NCBI GenBank assembly: GCA_020205615.1 | Contig: CM035162.1 | Coordinates: 45,436,464-45,500,463 of the forward strand | Length of the DNA: 64,000 nt | From: Panax quinquefolius | Lineage: Eukaryota > Streptophyta > Magnoliopsida > Apiales > Araliaceae | Direction: 5' to 3' | Part shown: positions 1 to 11,496 of the stretch, one piece after another | Layout: every line of letters begins with the position of its first letter | Position numbering within the stretch: the first letter of the stretch is position 1 | Position numbers and translations under genes: made by a program | The notes under the pieces: generated by a model | What the model saw: only the letters and a program-made list of their open reading frames with translations | Database searches by the model: none | What the model was told of the DNA's origin: nothing

Positions 1-265
1 AGAATTCTCTAACAATTTCCATTGGGATAGGCATGGACGTGGCAGTTAATACAAGCCATCCTCTTTCGCGAATCATGTCACACAGCTGACCATCTTGCCC
101 TTCAGGTTTGAACCCTCTTTCTTTCACAAAGGTTTTGGTCACAATTCGGTAATACTCCTGCTGGGCTTCCAAATCCAGAAACTTGGTGTGATCAACCATA
201 TCCTTCCCTTAACTGCTAGAGGACGACGATGATGAAGAAGAAGATCGTGCTCTTTTTGGACCCAT
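1..265 (-). pseudogene. Athila-1 3' ORF (env-position ORF), partial
   Basis: The frame opens at base 265 with a short basic start followed by a run of about twelve serines. It hits a TAA after 18 codons, then continues in frame through a segment containing EYYRIVTKTFVKERGF and ending at the window edge in IVREF. The related copy at 38249-39387 shows the same layout with CAG where this copy has TAA, so the stop is a point lesion. The segment resembles the 'putative plant transposon protein' domain often found in the 3' ORF of Athila-like elements. Its biochemical function is unknown. Confidence 0.7.
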
Positions 266-1122
266 TTGTAATTGATAAAGATAGCACAGATGATCTGACT
301 GAGAATGAAGAAGAACCAATGATGAGATTACCCCCAAGTTCGTTTCTGCCCAACCAAATCAGAAGCCCTAGTTTTATACTACAATGTAGAAGTTGAGTAG
401 ATATGGAACGTGGAAGAAATCGTGGATGATTACGTGGTGGAGAGATTGATTGCTTTGATATTATAACTGAAAGAGAGGAAGAGACGTGTGTTATGGAGAC
501 TGAGATGATTGCGCTTCTGTTATGATTTCAAATGAGAGCCCAAATGGTCCCCAACTCATTTTTAAAAGTTTTAAAACTTTCTCGATCAGGTGTGTCGCGT
601 CTTGGCGTGGGTATTCAATGTGTTTTCAGATGCGGTATGAGTATGAATTAAGTTTGTGATTGGCATCTTGTGCATGGCGCGCCGCATTTATATTGCATTC
701 CTTGCGCGACCGCGCGATCCTAATATCTGCACTACTAATGTTCAACTCCAATCTGTATATCAGTGATGCCTTCAATTGCTGATACCTATATAGACAATAA
801 TTCACACCGTCAAGACATGAATCAATGACTAAAGAAATTTTCACCTATTTCAAACTTTCTTAATGCAAATCTTGCTACACACTCAATTATGTAAATTAGA
901 CAAACTATCAATAATGAAATAAAGATGAACCAACTAAAACAATCTAAACTGAATAAATAAAAAGCCAATAGAGATAGAAGTAATGGGTTGCCTCCCATCA
1001 AGCGCTAAGTTATAGTCAATTAGCTTAGCTGCCTCTGAATCTCAAGTTGAAGAAAGAGTTGAGGTGCTTTCCTCTCTGCCCACCTAACCCCATGCTTTAA
1101 TATCTCTTACTTTTGGCAATGG
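266..1122 (-). other. Athila-1 3' untranslated stretch after the pol deletion
   Basis: No gene is supported here. On the minus strand, sequence just after the protease end (near 1123) matches the end-of-pol and 3' UTR sequence that follows pol in Athila-2 (about 37410-37550), so the pol deletion breakpoint lies near 1090-1130. GC-rich words such as GCGCGACCGCGCG occur at 675-716 in otherwise AT-rich sequence. Confidence 0.6.
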
Positions 1123-3394
1123 CTAGACCTCCAAATCTGAATTTTCACCAGTTACACACCTCAACGGTTCATAGTTCACCAAATCCCGTTCCTCATCATT
1201 TAAGACCCGATCCACCGAATTAACTTGAAAACATTCTTCTTCATCTGTTGGGAACTTCATTACCTTAAAGATGTTAAAGGTCACCTCATGATCATGTACA
1301 CGCATCATGAGTTCCCTTTTTTGCACATCTATCAAAGTCCTGCATGTGGCTAAGAATGGTCTCCCCAGTATGATTGGTATATTTTTATCTTCCTCGTAAT
1401 CCAAAATGATGAAGGCAGCCAAAAAGATGAATTTGTCCATCTTCACTAATACATCTTCAACAATTCCCCATGGATACATGATGGATCTGTCAGCTAGCTG
1501 CAAAGAAATGTTTGTTGGCCTTGGATCCGGTAATCCCAATTGGTTGAACAATGACAAGGGGCATCAGATTGATACTTGCCCCAAGATCACACAAACATTT
1601 TTCAAAATTCATCTTCCCGATTGTGCACGGGATTGTGAAGCTGCCCAGATCCTTCAGTTTTGGAGGTAATTTCTGCTGAAGCACTGCACTGTATTCCTCT
1701 GTCAAGGCTATTGTCTCAAATTCGTCTAATCTCCTCTTCCTTGACAGTATACCCTGCATGAATTTTGCATAGCTTGGCATTTGTTCCAATGCCTCGGCGA
1801 AAGGTATATTGATTTGCAGCTTTTTAAATATCTCCAGAAACTTGCTGAATTGCTTATCTTCCCTCTACTTATTTAATCTTTGCGGATACGGAACTCGAGG
1901 GTGATTTGGTGGTACTGAACTCACAGGTTTCTCAACTAACCCTGCTTTATCTTTCTCTTCGTGTTGTACCTCAGATTTTTCCAGATTTTCTTTCTTAGCA
2001 GTCACATGTTCTGCCTCGCGCGGCCGCGTGGCCTCCTTAGTATAATTGGGCGTGGGCGCGCGACTTGCAGTGTCTGCAGTGTTTTTCCCAGACCTCAATG
2101 TGATCTCTTCACACTACTCCTTCCCGTCTCTTCTTGGATTTATCTTTGTATTACTTGACAAAGAACCTTGGGGCCTGTTGTTAAGCATGCTCGCCATCTG
2201 CCCCATTTGAGTCTCCAAATTCTTAATAGCCACTGCTTGGCTTTTGATCATAACCTCTGTATTCGCTATGTATTTCATCATCATCTCCTCCATTTCTGAT
2301 TTCTTTTCTTGCAGAGGTGCAGCTGGAGTGTGATGTTGTTGTTGTTGAGAAAATCCCAGCAGAAAAGGTGGTCTAGGAGTAAACTGTGGCTACGATGGTT
2401 GTGTTGATCAAATCGATTATTTGGTTAAAACCGATTTCTTTGATTCCTTGGTTATTTGACCAAGCTGAAGTTTGGATGATTGCGGTTGTTGTTGGGGTTG
2501 TATGTGTTCGTAAACCGACCTTGGTCTTTTCTCGTAATTGCTCACATATCTTGTCTGGGCTACTACGGTGATAGAGATCTCACATACAAATGCAACCGTC
2601 TTTGTTTTACCTTCTGTTAATGTATCTATTTTCTTCACCATGGTTGCCATCTGTGCTGACAACTGCGTGATAACATCCACTTCCAACAAACCTGCAACTT
2701 TGGGTTGTGGCATCCGAGATGTAGGATTTTGAAAATCGTTTGATTCCATTGTCTCGATGTGGTTATAGGCTTCCTCATAGCTCTTTGCCCATAATACCCC
2801 TCCTGCAGCTGCATCTACAATCGATCTAGACTGCCATCCCAATCCATTATAGAATGTGTTGATCACCATCCAATCTCGCATACCATGGTGCGAACACTTT
2901 CTCAGCATCTCTTTATATCTCTCCCATGCTTCATATAAGGACTCGCCCTGTTGTTTCTCAAATTGAGAGATATATGTCCTCATCTTTGCAGTCTTAGCCA
3001 TTCGGAAGAACTTGAATAAAAATTTATGTGCTAAGTCCTCCCATGTAGTGATTGATCCAGCAGGCAAAGAATGCAACCAACTCCTTGCTTTATCCCTCAA
3101 GGAGAATGGGAACAACCTCAGTCTAATAGGATCCTCCGTCACCCTGTTGTATCAGAATGTGTCACAAATCTCAATGAAACTCAACAGGTGTTCATTCGGA
3201 TCATCTGTAGCGGCACCCCCAAACTGTACCAAATTTTGTACCATCTGAATAGTGCCCATTTTTATCTCGAATGTATTAGTTGCTATCGTTGGTCTGACTA
3301 TGCTAGACTGTAGTCCATTAATATTAGGCATAGAATATTCTTTCAGAGCCCTATGCTCCTCTCTTTGCTCTTCTCCTTGTGCCTCGGCTGCCAT
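1123..3394 (-). pseudogene. gag-pro: Athila-1 gag-protease, disabled
   Basis: Gag begins at 3394 (MAAEAQGEEQ) and includes a capsid-like segment with RSWLHSLPAGSITTWEDLA and a linker with KSQAVAIKNLETQMGQM. The retroviral-type aspartic protease has the motif DLGASINLMP near 1560 and ILGRPFLAT further on. In-frame stops interrupt it at about 3152 (CGA to TGA would explain it), 2417 and 1865. An extra C in the run near 1558-1561, compared with the plus-strand copy, shifts the frame inside the protease just after DLGASINLMP. The frame ends at 1123, where homology to the intact copy stops. This is a dead gag-pro with all downstream pol enzymes missing. Confidence 0.85.
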
Positions 3395-3628
3395 ATTAGA
3401 TGTAGTACTTTCTAACTGTGCTTGTAAATTTCTACGAACACTCGCTTTCCAACCTCTCCCGTTTATGTTGTCCCGAGGTGTTAGTTAAGGGGTTGGATGA
3501 TGGCGTCTTATAAAAAAATTTATACAAATTCAAACAAAAACAAAAATGGAAATGAGATAAGATTAGATTTGTCTAAGTCAAACAATATAGCTTAAAACTA
3601 ATGATAATAATAAAAATTTAAACGCATT

Positions 3629-3646
3629 TCCCCGGCAACGGCGCCA
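3629..3646 (-). promoter_or_regulatory. Primer-binding site, tRNA-Asp type
   Basis: The minus strand reads TGGCGCCGTTGCCGGGGA six bases inside the LTR end. This is the PBS typical of Athila/Tat elements, complementary to the 3' end of plant tRNA-Asp. It fixes the transcription direction as leftward. Confidence 0.9.
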
Positions 3647-3652
3647 AAAACT

Positions 3653-5174
3653 TGTTGCCTCTTTTTCAGTTCTAACAAAAGAGCTCTAACTCATGCAAGC
3701 ATACATGTGTCAACAAGTAATACAGAGTAAGTAAAGTATCGATCCCACAGAGAAAGTTGTCTAATTCAAATCACTATGCATCAATTAAATCACTATGTTT
3801 ATATGCTCAAACTAATGAATATAATTGGTGAATTACTCTAATTGCAAATAACGACTAAAACAAGAATAAAAATGTAATAAATCAAATCTGAAAGTAATGG
3901 GATCCTAACTTCATTTAATACTTCATCTAATCACCACTATCATGCAAGAATTGTTCATATATCACAGGAAAGTAGCTAAGAGCACTAATAGAGTCATAAC
4001 TATTTTTCAATGTACTATGACCTACTTACACAGCATCCACAAGCGATAGACTCCGTGTAATCATCAATATAACCAAAATCACTATATGTCTATGTGAAAT
4101 TGCAACCATATTGAATATAAACACAAGCCCTTATTCTAACTCATACGGTGAAACAGTATATGTCTATCTGGTTCACGAAATACATAAGCCATACAAAACA
4201 GCCCCATATTCGTATGCTATCATGATTACAATCCATACTTGCATGTTCATTGTCAATTCCATACAAGTACTGAAAATGAATGGTAATCAAGCATTCATAC
4301 ATGCAAAACAACCATGATAGAAATCCCATATGATATGTAAAATAGTCCAACATTCAAGTATGCAACCAAACTACATATTAAAATCCGTTAGAATCCCATA
4401 ATGGAGTTTAGTTCATGACTGAACCAAAAGTCATTATGGGATCAAAGCTAAACATGGCTAATAAGCGAACAATTAAAAGATGAAGGATAGAAACGATCAA
4501 ACCCAATTGTTGATTATAATCCACTAGTAACGTTCAAATCCTCATATAAATCCAGCAAAATACTAATAATTATCCACAATGATAGAAAATCCCAAGAAGA
4601 ATTAGAAAAGTTGGAGTTTAGGCTTCGTTCTACGTTGGAATCTCCCTCAGAGTGTAAACCCTAGTTACTAATATGAAAAATACGTAAAAACTAATGAATG
4701 ATACGTCTGACACCAGTCAAAAATCGTTTTTAATTAATTACAACCCTTAAAATTAAAAATTAAAATAAAGCGCTCAAGACGGAAGGTCATCAGCGTCGTG
4801 CACGTACCGCCTTATAGTAATTCTCGCGTGAGCAGACGCGCGTGTCTTTGGATGTATACCATAGCGGTGCTTGCGGCTTCGCAACTTTGAGTTCATTTAC
4901 ATTCTTTGCTGATTGATCTATTCTGCTGCTCATTCCTTTCTTCATCCATGCTTAGTCTCCTGCTCCACTTGATCCTCATGCCATGCATCCAACAGCCTCA
5001 TGCCCTTTACATCACCAAATTATGCCATATCCTGCACTTTTACACCAAAGGAGTTTTAAGTAAATGCAATGCAAAATAAACAAAATTCAACTAAAGACAC
5101 ATTAAAATGTACTTGAGATGGGCACGGTTCGCGTGAATTGTTATCCAATAAGTAGGTATAAAACCCACTTATCA
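3653..5174 (-). repeat. Athila-1 5' LTR
   Basis: On the minus strand it starts TGATAAGTGGGTTTTATACC and ends GAGGCAACA. The same ends bound the LTRs at 31553-33099 and 40415-41987. It is about 1.52 kb and lies next to the PBS. An inverted pair reading CCCATAATG / CATTATGGG sits at about 4390-4445 and recurs in the other two copies. No coding sequence is seen. Confidence 0.9.
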
Positions 5175-5873
5175 ACTACCTCTTTCATTCATCTTCTTTC
5201 TCTTCTCCTGATGATACTTGGATGCAGCTTTGCTTCCTCCTTCAGTAATAATCATTTTTTCTAACAAAGCCACAAATGTATTGATCTGCAACACGACTAC
5301 CTTGTTAAATACCCCTGGCTTCAATCCATTCTCAAATCTCCGCGCTTTTCATGCCTCCGTATACACCTGATAAGGTGAAAATCTCACTAACTCGTTGAAC
5401 TTGGCGGCATACTTTGAAACCGACATGTTCTCTTGCTTCAATTCTAAAAATTTCACTTCCATCCTGGTTTGCATACTTGGCAAAAATTAGTTCTCAAAGA
5501 ACAACTCCTTAAACCTTGTCCGAGTTACTAATGATGTCCCAGCTCTAGCTTGATTAGTTTCCCACCAGTAATTAGCTTCTCTCTTCATCAAATAGGTAGC
5601 AAAAGCTATCTTTTGCTCCTCTACTACTCTTGCAATAATAAATGCCTTCTCCATTTCCTTTACCCAAGTTTGGGCTTCAATAGGATCAGTGGTTCCTATA
5701 AATTCTGGCGGCCCTACCAATCTATTGGATGGCTGACCTCTTGCTGCTGGTGCCTTATTTTGCATCGCTTGAGCTAACATGTCTACAAAATTTTGCATCG
5801 GGTGTGCTTGACCTCCTCAATTATTCACCGATTGCTCCTCCCTTTGGTTTTGATTTTGTCATCTATGCGGCAT
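5175..5873 (-). pseudogene. gag: Chromovirus C gag, 3'-truncated
   Basis: The start at 5873 is placed by comparison with element A's gag (ATGCCGC, preceded by a T-rich tract and CAG). The capsid region includes GPPEFIGTTDPIEAQTWVKE and ANYWWETNQ, the retrotransposon gag signature shared with elements A and B. Stops occur early in the N-terminal segment and after FKELFFEN. The frame then continues through MEVKFLELKQENMSVSKYAAKFNELV to a TEGGS motif, where the Athila-1 LTR interrupts it. The normal nucleocapsid of this gag would be on the far side of Athila-1. Confidence 0.8.
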
Positions 5874-6255
5874 TATCTGATTAAATATAAACTTACAATA
5901 ATCCTTTATCTCTATACTAATTCATTTTAGTAACATAATCAGAATTTAACACAAATTTCTCATATAATTGCATATTTATTCAAATAGCACATAGTACTTT
6001 TTAGTACATAACACATACTACTTTAATCAGTTACTATCCCTTTTTGACAAGAATCGGGATTAACTAACACAACTTTACCCAAAAAGTTGCAATTCACCAA
6101 ATTATTCTTAATATTCACACTGAAAATAAGGATTACATTCATACAAATATATATATATATATATACATACATATACCTACTCATCGTTCACGATATTACA
6201 ATCTTTAATATCACATCTTATTACCAAAAGGTACTATTACTCATACTTAATATGT
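5874..6255. other. AT-rich spacer with (AT)n tract between ORF0 fusion and gag of element C
   Basis: No gene. It holds a short AT microsatellite at about 6148-6172 and corresponds in position to the ORF0-gag spacers of elements A (12232-12530) and B (27622-27900). Confidence 0.6.
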
Positions 6256-6939
6256 TTACAGTCCACTCCCTTCACCTGCCTTCTTCTTAGGACACTTGGT
6301 GAATCCGCGACCCATTCCTCCACATGAAAAACATCTTCTCTTATTTGGCTTAGGATAATTTGGCAAAATATGTCCTTTTTGTCCACAATTGAAATACACA
6401 TACTTCCCCATCATACACTCTCCCAAATGAGTCTTTCCACACTTTCCACATATTTGCTTCTTCTTTGGATTTGAATTTCCTGAGTTACTGTCACTGTCAT
6501 TGTTCCTTTTCCTTTTATTGCTACCCTTCTTCTGCTTGATTGTACCTTCCGATTATCCACCACCTTCTACCTTCATTCTATCCATTTGTGCCTTCAAATC
6601 GTTCCTTTCTTTTGTCATCTCGCGTAATGCCATCTCTATTTTCCATAATTCCTCCAAGAGAAACACCTTATTCCTAAGCTCCTGAACTTCTGCAAGTACT
6701 TGACCTTTTTCTTCCTCTTCAGTCTTAATTTTTGATTCCAGCTTAACTTCTTTGGATTCTACCTCCTCATCTTCATTTAGATCCATTTCAAGATACTCAT
6801 CATGATCGCTTCCCAGATTCACCATGGTTTCGTGTCTTATAACTTCCTCAACTGACTCACTTTGAGCTGACACCTCGGCTAATGGCATTGATGAAACAAC
6901 TGCCAACACATCCATACCCATTTCATCATCTCTTGACAT
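6256..6939 (-). pseudogene. ORF0 of chromovirus C fused in frame to a nucleocapsid zinc-knuckle segment
   Basis: The start at 6939 lies in AGGATGTCA, the same start context as ORF0 in elements A and B. The first 128 codons encode a Glu/Asp-rich protein with a coiled-coil-like segment (VLAEVQELRNKVFLLEEL onward). A TAA at 6553-6555 interrupts the frame. The frame then continues for 98 codons encoding a Lys-rich linker and three nucleocapsid fingers: CGKCGKTHLGEC intact, a second knuckle that has lost two Cys, and a third whose His is Arg. In element A the same finger set is the C-terminus of gag, not of ORF0. The join lies at a GAAGGTGG-like sequence present in both partners. Function is unknown. 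Confidence 0.65.
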
Positions 6940-7070
6940 CCTATAATTAGTTTTAAACAACTTTGATTAGTACATCACCAGTACAAAATTCATAAACATT
7001 ATGTGTCCACATATCTCACTATTAATGCAATTCGTCAATCTCTCACTTAGAACTCTAAATGAGTTTTCTC

Positions 7071-8080
7071 TGTTGGGAGATTGCATATTTAAATTTGATG
7101 TTGAAAGTAAATATTCATGATTATATTTAAAGTCCTTCAAGGAATACATGTACAAGGACTTAGTGGTAGATCAAATTTGTTAGGTTAATCTAAGCTTTTA
7201 ATGTTTATCATTCTTTAAATGAATGTATAGATGAAAAGATCAAAGCTGTTAGGTTGATCTATATCTTGAGATGTAATAGATAGGCTTCAACAGAATCGTA
7301 GTCTATCGAGCTGATCAAAAGATTGTAGAAGCCAAGGCAGAATCGTAGTCTGTCTACTTTGGAGGGCCTCTCCTGAAATCGTAGAGTGGTCTAAACGTTT
7401 GCCGAGTCAAACTCAAGAATTGTAGAGTGCTCTTGGAATCGTAGAGTCTGCAAGTCAAGCAAGTTAAGATCGTAGTGTACCAGTGCTTAAGAGAAATCAT
7501 ACTGTTCTCTTCTATCAGTATTGGATCAAGCACAAAGGTGGCAAGATACCACGATCAGAATCGTAGAGTATTATCTGTTTTCATCAGAAGCATCGAGCCT
7601 TGCACATTTGTTTAAGAAAAAATCACAACAAATGTGGAATGGATTATAAACGTTGAAGTCCTCAGGAGTCCTAATGACACAACATTCATCCTTAGTATAT
7701 AACAAAGAGACTTATTGAAGATGCTAAGGAAAGTACTATGGGTCAGCAGAAAACACCTTTTCAGGTGTTAGGTGAGATAACAGTCTAATGTGTCAGTGGG
7801 CCAGACTGCTAATCTGAAGTTGTGCAGATAGTCTCCATCAGAGCTCAGAAATATCAAATGCATTTAATGCTTCAACGGATGTCTTAAAACCAATATATTT
7901 CAAAGACACCATATATGCAAAACATAAGCAGATAAAAATATCAAGCAAGTACAGAAGAAAAACGTTGAAGAACACTCAACGCTCAACTCTACGATCTAAA
8001 AAAGAAAGCTTGCTCATCTACTTAGTCCTTTCAAACACAAGCTTAACGACAACTGAGTAGCACCATTTAAGAACTCATCA
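7071..8080 (+). repeat. Probable LTR of the SIRE-like copia element
   Basis: The segment starts TGTTGGGAGATTG and ends in CATCA, about 1.01 kb, between chromovirus C and a family-B LTR. It carries eight or nine copies of a word near AATCGTAGAGT (7290-7570) and an inverted copy at about 7985. The same word recurs in the copia gag (29979), in the pol-to-3'ORF interval (43840-44220) and in the 3' ORF (45533, 45552). That link is the reason for the call. No target duplication could be confirmed, because a family-B LTR begins almost at its right end. It could be a solo LTR of a related copia. Confidence 0.5.
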
Positions 8081-8082
8081 AC

Positions 8083-8525
8083 TGTAACGCCCGAGAAAAA
8101 TTGAATTTTTAGAAGAATTAAAATTTTATTTAATTATAAGGATTAAATGAATTTAATTGATTATTTATGGGAGCAAGCTAATTGAAGGTCGTTCTATGAC
8201 CTAAACATATCAGAACGTCGTAGGATTTTGGCTACGTGGTAGAATTAAAGTGTTTGAATTTCCAAGATGAAAATAAAAGCTTTCCGAGAAATTTTCCAAA
8301 AAACACTATTCACACATTTCTGCTCGGGAATTATTTTTGAACTTCCGAGAAATACGTAACGATATAATATCAAGGTGAGATGGAATATCCAATAATATTT
8401 CAGTTATGGAAAATGTAATATTTCGCCTGTGGACTTAATTTGAGAAAGTTAGGAAAATCAAGCGTTAAGAAGTTAGGGTAATGATTGTATGATACGTAGG
8501 AATTATAAGAAGTAATGAATACAAG
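8083..8525 (+). repeat. Family-B chromovirus LTR, first about 440 bp, interrupted by element A
   Basis: It starts TGTAACGCCCGAG and matches 20449-20888 nearly base for base up to AAGTAATGAATACA, where the two diverge. No PPT precedes it, so it is the outer (5') LTR of the B array. Element A appears to be inserted in it. The rest of this LTR would lie in the scaffold gap. The alternative is that these 440 bp are the true start of element A's LTR. Confidence 0.6.
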
Positions 8526-11275
8526 TTTTACGAACGAGATTTTTGTAATTTAATTTTAATATTTATTGAAGTAAATAAATATTTTCGATGATTTAATTAT
8601 TAGATTAAAGAATTAATTGATGCAATTGTGGTAGATTAATTCAATTATATGTGCTATATTTATTAAATTAATGTGGAGAATTTTTGTTATTCAAGTATGT
8701 CATTATGTGAGCTTATTGTATTAAAAGAAATATTTAATAAGCCTAATGTTATTTTAATTAATTTATTTATTAATTAGATATTTAATAATTTGACATTATT
8801 ATTAAAAGAGAAATTTAAGTATGTGACTATGTGAATTAATGAGAAATTATTATATTTTATTTAAGTTAAATTAAGTAAGATATTTGAAATGGGTGTGACA
8901 TTATTTTAACTATATGATAAAAGGTTTTATGAAAATAAAGAGTTTTGAACCTAGTTTGTTAGCCAAATGAGGCCTTAGGAGGAGTTGGGGGCAGTTAAAC
9001 CACGAATGGAATAACTGACCTCAACTCTGCTATAAAAACTCGATTGAGTTTAACTTACGTATTCTTCATTTGAGTTAATTGAGAGCCAGAGAGATTTCAG
9101 AGAGAGTTTGAGAAATCTTTGAGAAAGATTAGAGGGTAATTGTCATCCTTTTCATCTACGCTTGGGTAATTCTCTTCAACCCAAATGTTTATTTTACGTC
9201 TTTTAAAGTTTTCATGAATATGACTTTCATTCTTTCTGTGAATCTCTGTAAATTGGGAAATTGTGTTAGGGATATATGTAATAATTCGAGTAGTATAGCA
9301 TGTTTTAATATATATTGTATATGATTCCATGTCATAAGTTTCATAACATTATGACTTGTTGTTTCAAAAATTTACTGAGTACGTTATATGGCCATATGGC
9401 CCTTATACGTAACTTTAATATGTCAAACATAAATTTTTCTACAAAATTTCCACTTATATGTGATTATGCATGATAAAATGAACAAAACGAAATTTAAATG
9501 GTTGGATTTGGTTTTATAACGAATCCGTGGCGTTGAATTTTAGGAATTTATGTTCAACACTTCAAGAACATCAAGAACAGCACAATTTGCATAATTTAAT
9601 TCTGTTATTATGTGTTCTAATGGGTTAAAATCACTCTATAAATGTTGGGTATTGATTATATATGAATTCTAACTTGTGGGTATGTTTAATTTGGAGAATT
9701 AATGATTATGTAGTGTTTATTTCGCTGAATTATGTGTTCTTCATGAACCGAGAATTCGATTATGTCTGGAGTGTCATCATGTGCACATGCCAACTCCTAA
9801 TTCATTTTCGTGTCTTAGCAGCCATGCCACTTTGTCAATCCAAGTACTGTGTCAAGAAGACACTGTGCGCCATGCAAATGACCAAGACCAAAAGTAAAAG
9901 TGGCATGCACGCCACTTAGCAGAATGTCCAAAAAATTCATTTTTAATGTTCAAGTAAAGAAATGTGTTAGTAACCTAGTCTAATGAACATAAAAACTTGT
10001 TAGATATATAATGAGATATTAAAATGAGTTTTTACCAAGTCAAGAAGACGATTACATGTTGATTGAATTGTTGATTATATACTTCGCTTGTTGTTCGTAT
10101 AGTGTAATATTATGTGGAAACAAGTATGGTAATATGACTAAGTATAGTCCTGAATTCGAGTTAGACAAAGAATAAACGTGTGATGTTTAGTAAGTTATAA
10201 TTGATTGGTATTGTGAACGTAATTGATATGTAGGAGTTAAATCAAAGAACGAGTTTAGTTAAAGTGTAATCTACGCATGAGGCAAGTTTTCCTAACCCTA
10301 CTTGTGATCATTATATAAGTTGATGAATTCACCTTTCTACATTGAGCAAGTTCTCATTATTATTTATCAAGTCAGTTTTGTTATATTAAAGCCTATTAAT
10401 CTTTCAAGCATGATGCTATTGTACAATAATTATTCTATTGTATACCTTTGAGATTGTATCCAAGTTAAATATTCAATTACTATTAAACATTGTTAGACTA
10501 GCGAACCCTTTATGATTCGACTAGTTCATAGTTGATGAGCGTTCTAATTTTCAGAATCCTTGATGAATTATCCAAACCAAACTTCCTTTGGTGCGGACTC
10601 GAATGTCAAACTGAGATGAACAACGCTATATAGGGGATTACTTATGCGTTGGCGTTAAGATATTGTGCACAGTATTGTATTAAGGGCTGATCCCTCTAAG
10701 TACGAGTAGAAAGGTCCATAGTCTTATGACTGTTAAATGTTTCAAGTATAACCCTTGATAACCTAGGACATAGTTCAAGGTCTTATGACCCTCAGAAATC
10801 TTTTGATTCTTGTTACTCATTATTGATTCAAAAGTTGAGCTTTTATTCAGAAGTCTTTGATTCACTCGCATGTTATTATATATTGCTATTTCCTTTTATA
10901 CTTGTGGTTAATCATGCTTACTCTTGCTTAATAATAACATTACAGTTAAGAACAAAAGAACCGACGAGCCTTCTACTAGTAAAGGCAAGGGCAATGTTAA
11001 AAAATTTTGAAGACTTGTATTTACGAGATGTTGAATTTATGTGTTAAGACTTAATGTTGTTAAGACTTATTAATTATTTATGTTTCCGCACAGATGTTTA
11101 AGGTTAGTTTAACCTGGGATTGTATTTACTATTCGGATGTTGTAACCCCATAAGGGGAGGATTTTATTTCTATCTCTTGCATGGTTTGCATTTATTACGG
11201 GTAGATAGATAGATGATATTTGTACAGTGAACACCAAATCCCGTGGAATTGAAGTACCTGGATTTGGGGGTGTCA
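8526..11275 (+). repeat. Element A 5' LTR
   Basis: The left limit is set by alignment with the 3' LTR at 17165, which begins TGTGATGAATGAG directly after a PPT. The right end is GGGGGTGTCA, five bases before the PBS. A TATA box (TATAAAA) lies at 9031-9037; the 3' copy reads CATAAAG there. The LTR also contains a near-perfect 32-bp palindrome at 9380-9411 and a stem-loop at 9823-9907. About 2.75 kb; no ORF is supported. Confidence 0.75.
9031..9037 (+). promoter_or_regulatory. TATA box of element A 5' LTR
   Basis: TATAAAA about 2.2 kb before the LTR end, in a stretch conserved between both LTRs. In the 3' LTR the same site (about 17671) is degraded. Confidence 0.55.
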
Positions 11276-11280
11276 CAAGT

Positions 11281-11292
11281 TGGTATCAAAGT
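11281..11292 (+). promoter_or_regulatory. Primer-binding site of element A, tRNA-iMet type
   Basis: TGGTATCAAAG follows the LTR end. It differs by one base from the common initiator-Met PBS TGGTATCAGAGC and matches the PBS of family B at 26717. Confidence 0.8.
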
Positions 11293-11496
11293 TGTAGGTT
11301 ATGAACCTTAGGTGGGGGAACAACCTTAAGTAGTAGCCTTATAGTAAGAACATAGTGATGGAAAACTCTTATCGAGTTCTAGGAAATGAATTTTTATAAT
11401 TCATTGAAGATAATAAAAGACTTTATGTGCTTATGTGTTAAATTATGTGCTCACTAGTACGACTTAGTAACTAAAACTCGAAATTTTGTTGTCAGG
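11293..11496 (+). other. 5' leader of element A
   Basis: Non-coding leader between the PBS and ORF0. It ends in TTTTGTTGTCAGG just before the ORF0 ATG, which resembles a 3' splice site. Confidence 0.5.

Larger units (their letters stand above)
1..5174 (-). mobile_element. Athila-type Ty3 LTR retrotransposon (Athila-1), minus strand, left end outside window
   Basis: Reading on the minus strand: an LTR (5174 to 3653), a tRNA-Asp-type PBS, gag and aspartic protease, then directly a 3' untranslated region and the start of a 3' ORF. The RT, RNase H and integrase block of about 3 kb present in the related plus-strand copy at 31553-41987 is absent. Gag, protease and 3' ORF closely match that copy. 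Its start interrupts the gag of chromovirus C at 5174/5175. The second LTR and matching target duplication lie left of base 1. It is either a deletion derivative that keeps gag-pro or a single decayed copy. Confidence 0.9.
5175..7070 (-). mobile_element. Chromovirus C fragment (Tekay-like), minus strand
   Basis: On the minus strand it runs from 5' leader sequence (about 7070 to 6940) through an ORF0-nucleocapsid fusion and an AT-rich spacer into gag, which is cut at 5175 by the Athila-1 LTR. The leader shares the phrase around GAAAACTC..GAGTTCTA with the leader of element A (near 11360). No LTR or PBS of this element remains in the window. The left continuation should lie beyond Athila-1. Confidence 0.75.

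Noticed and set aside
626..844. Minus-strand 72-codon frame in Athila-1 3' UTR
   Set aside because: No match in the corresponding part of Athila-2 and no domain; chance frame.
3629..3646. tRNA gene suggested by tRNA-Asp 3' end sequence
   Set aside because: Only the 18-base primer-binding site is present; no cloverleaf arms around it.
6148..6172. (AT)n microsatellite
   Set aside because: Ordinary simple repeat in an AT-rich spacer; no sign of a role.
8083..8525. Reading 8083-8525 as the start of element A's own LTR
   Set aside because: It matches LTR B closely and is absent from the 3' LTR of A; the nested-insertion reading needs fewer events. It cannot be fully excluded without closing the gap.
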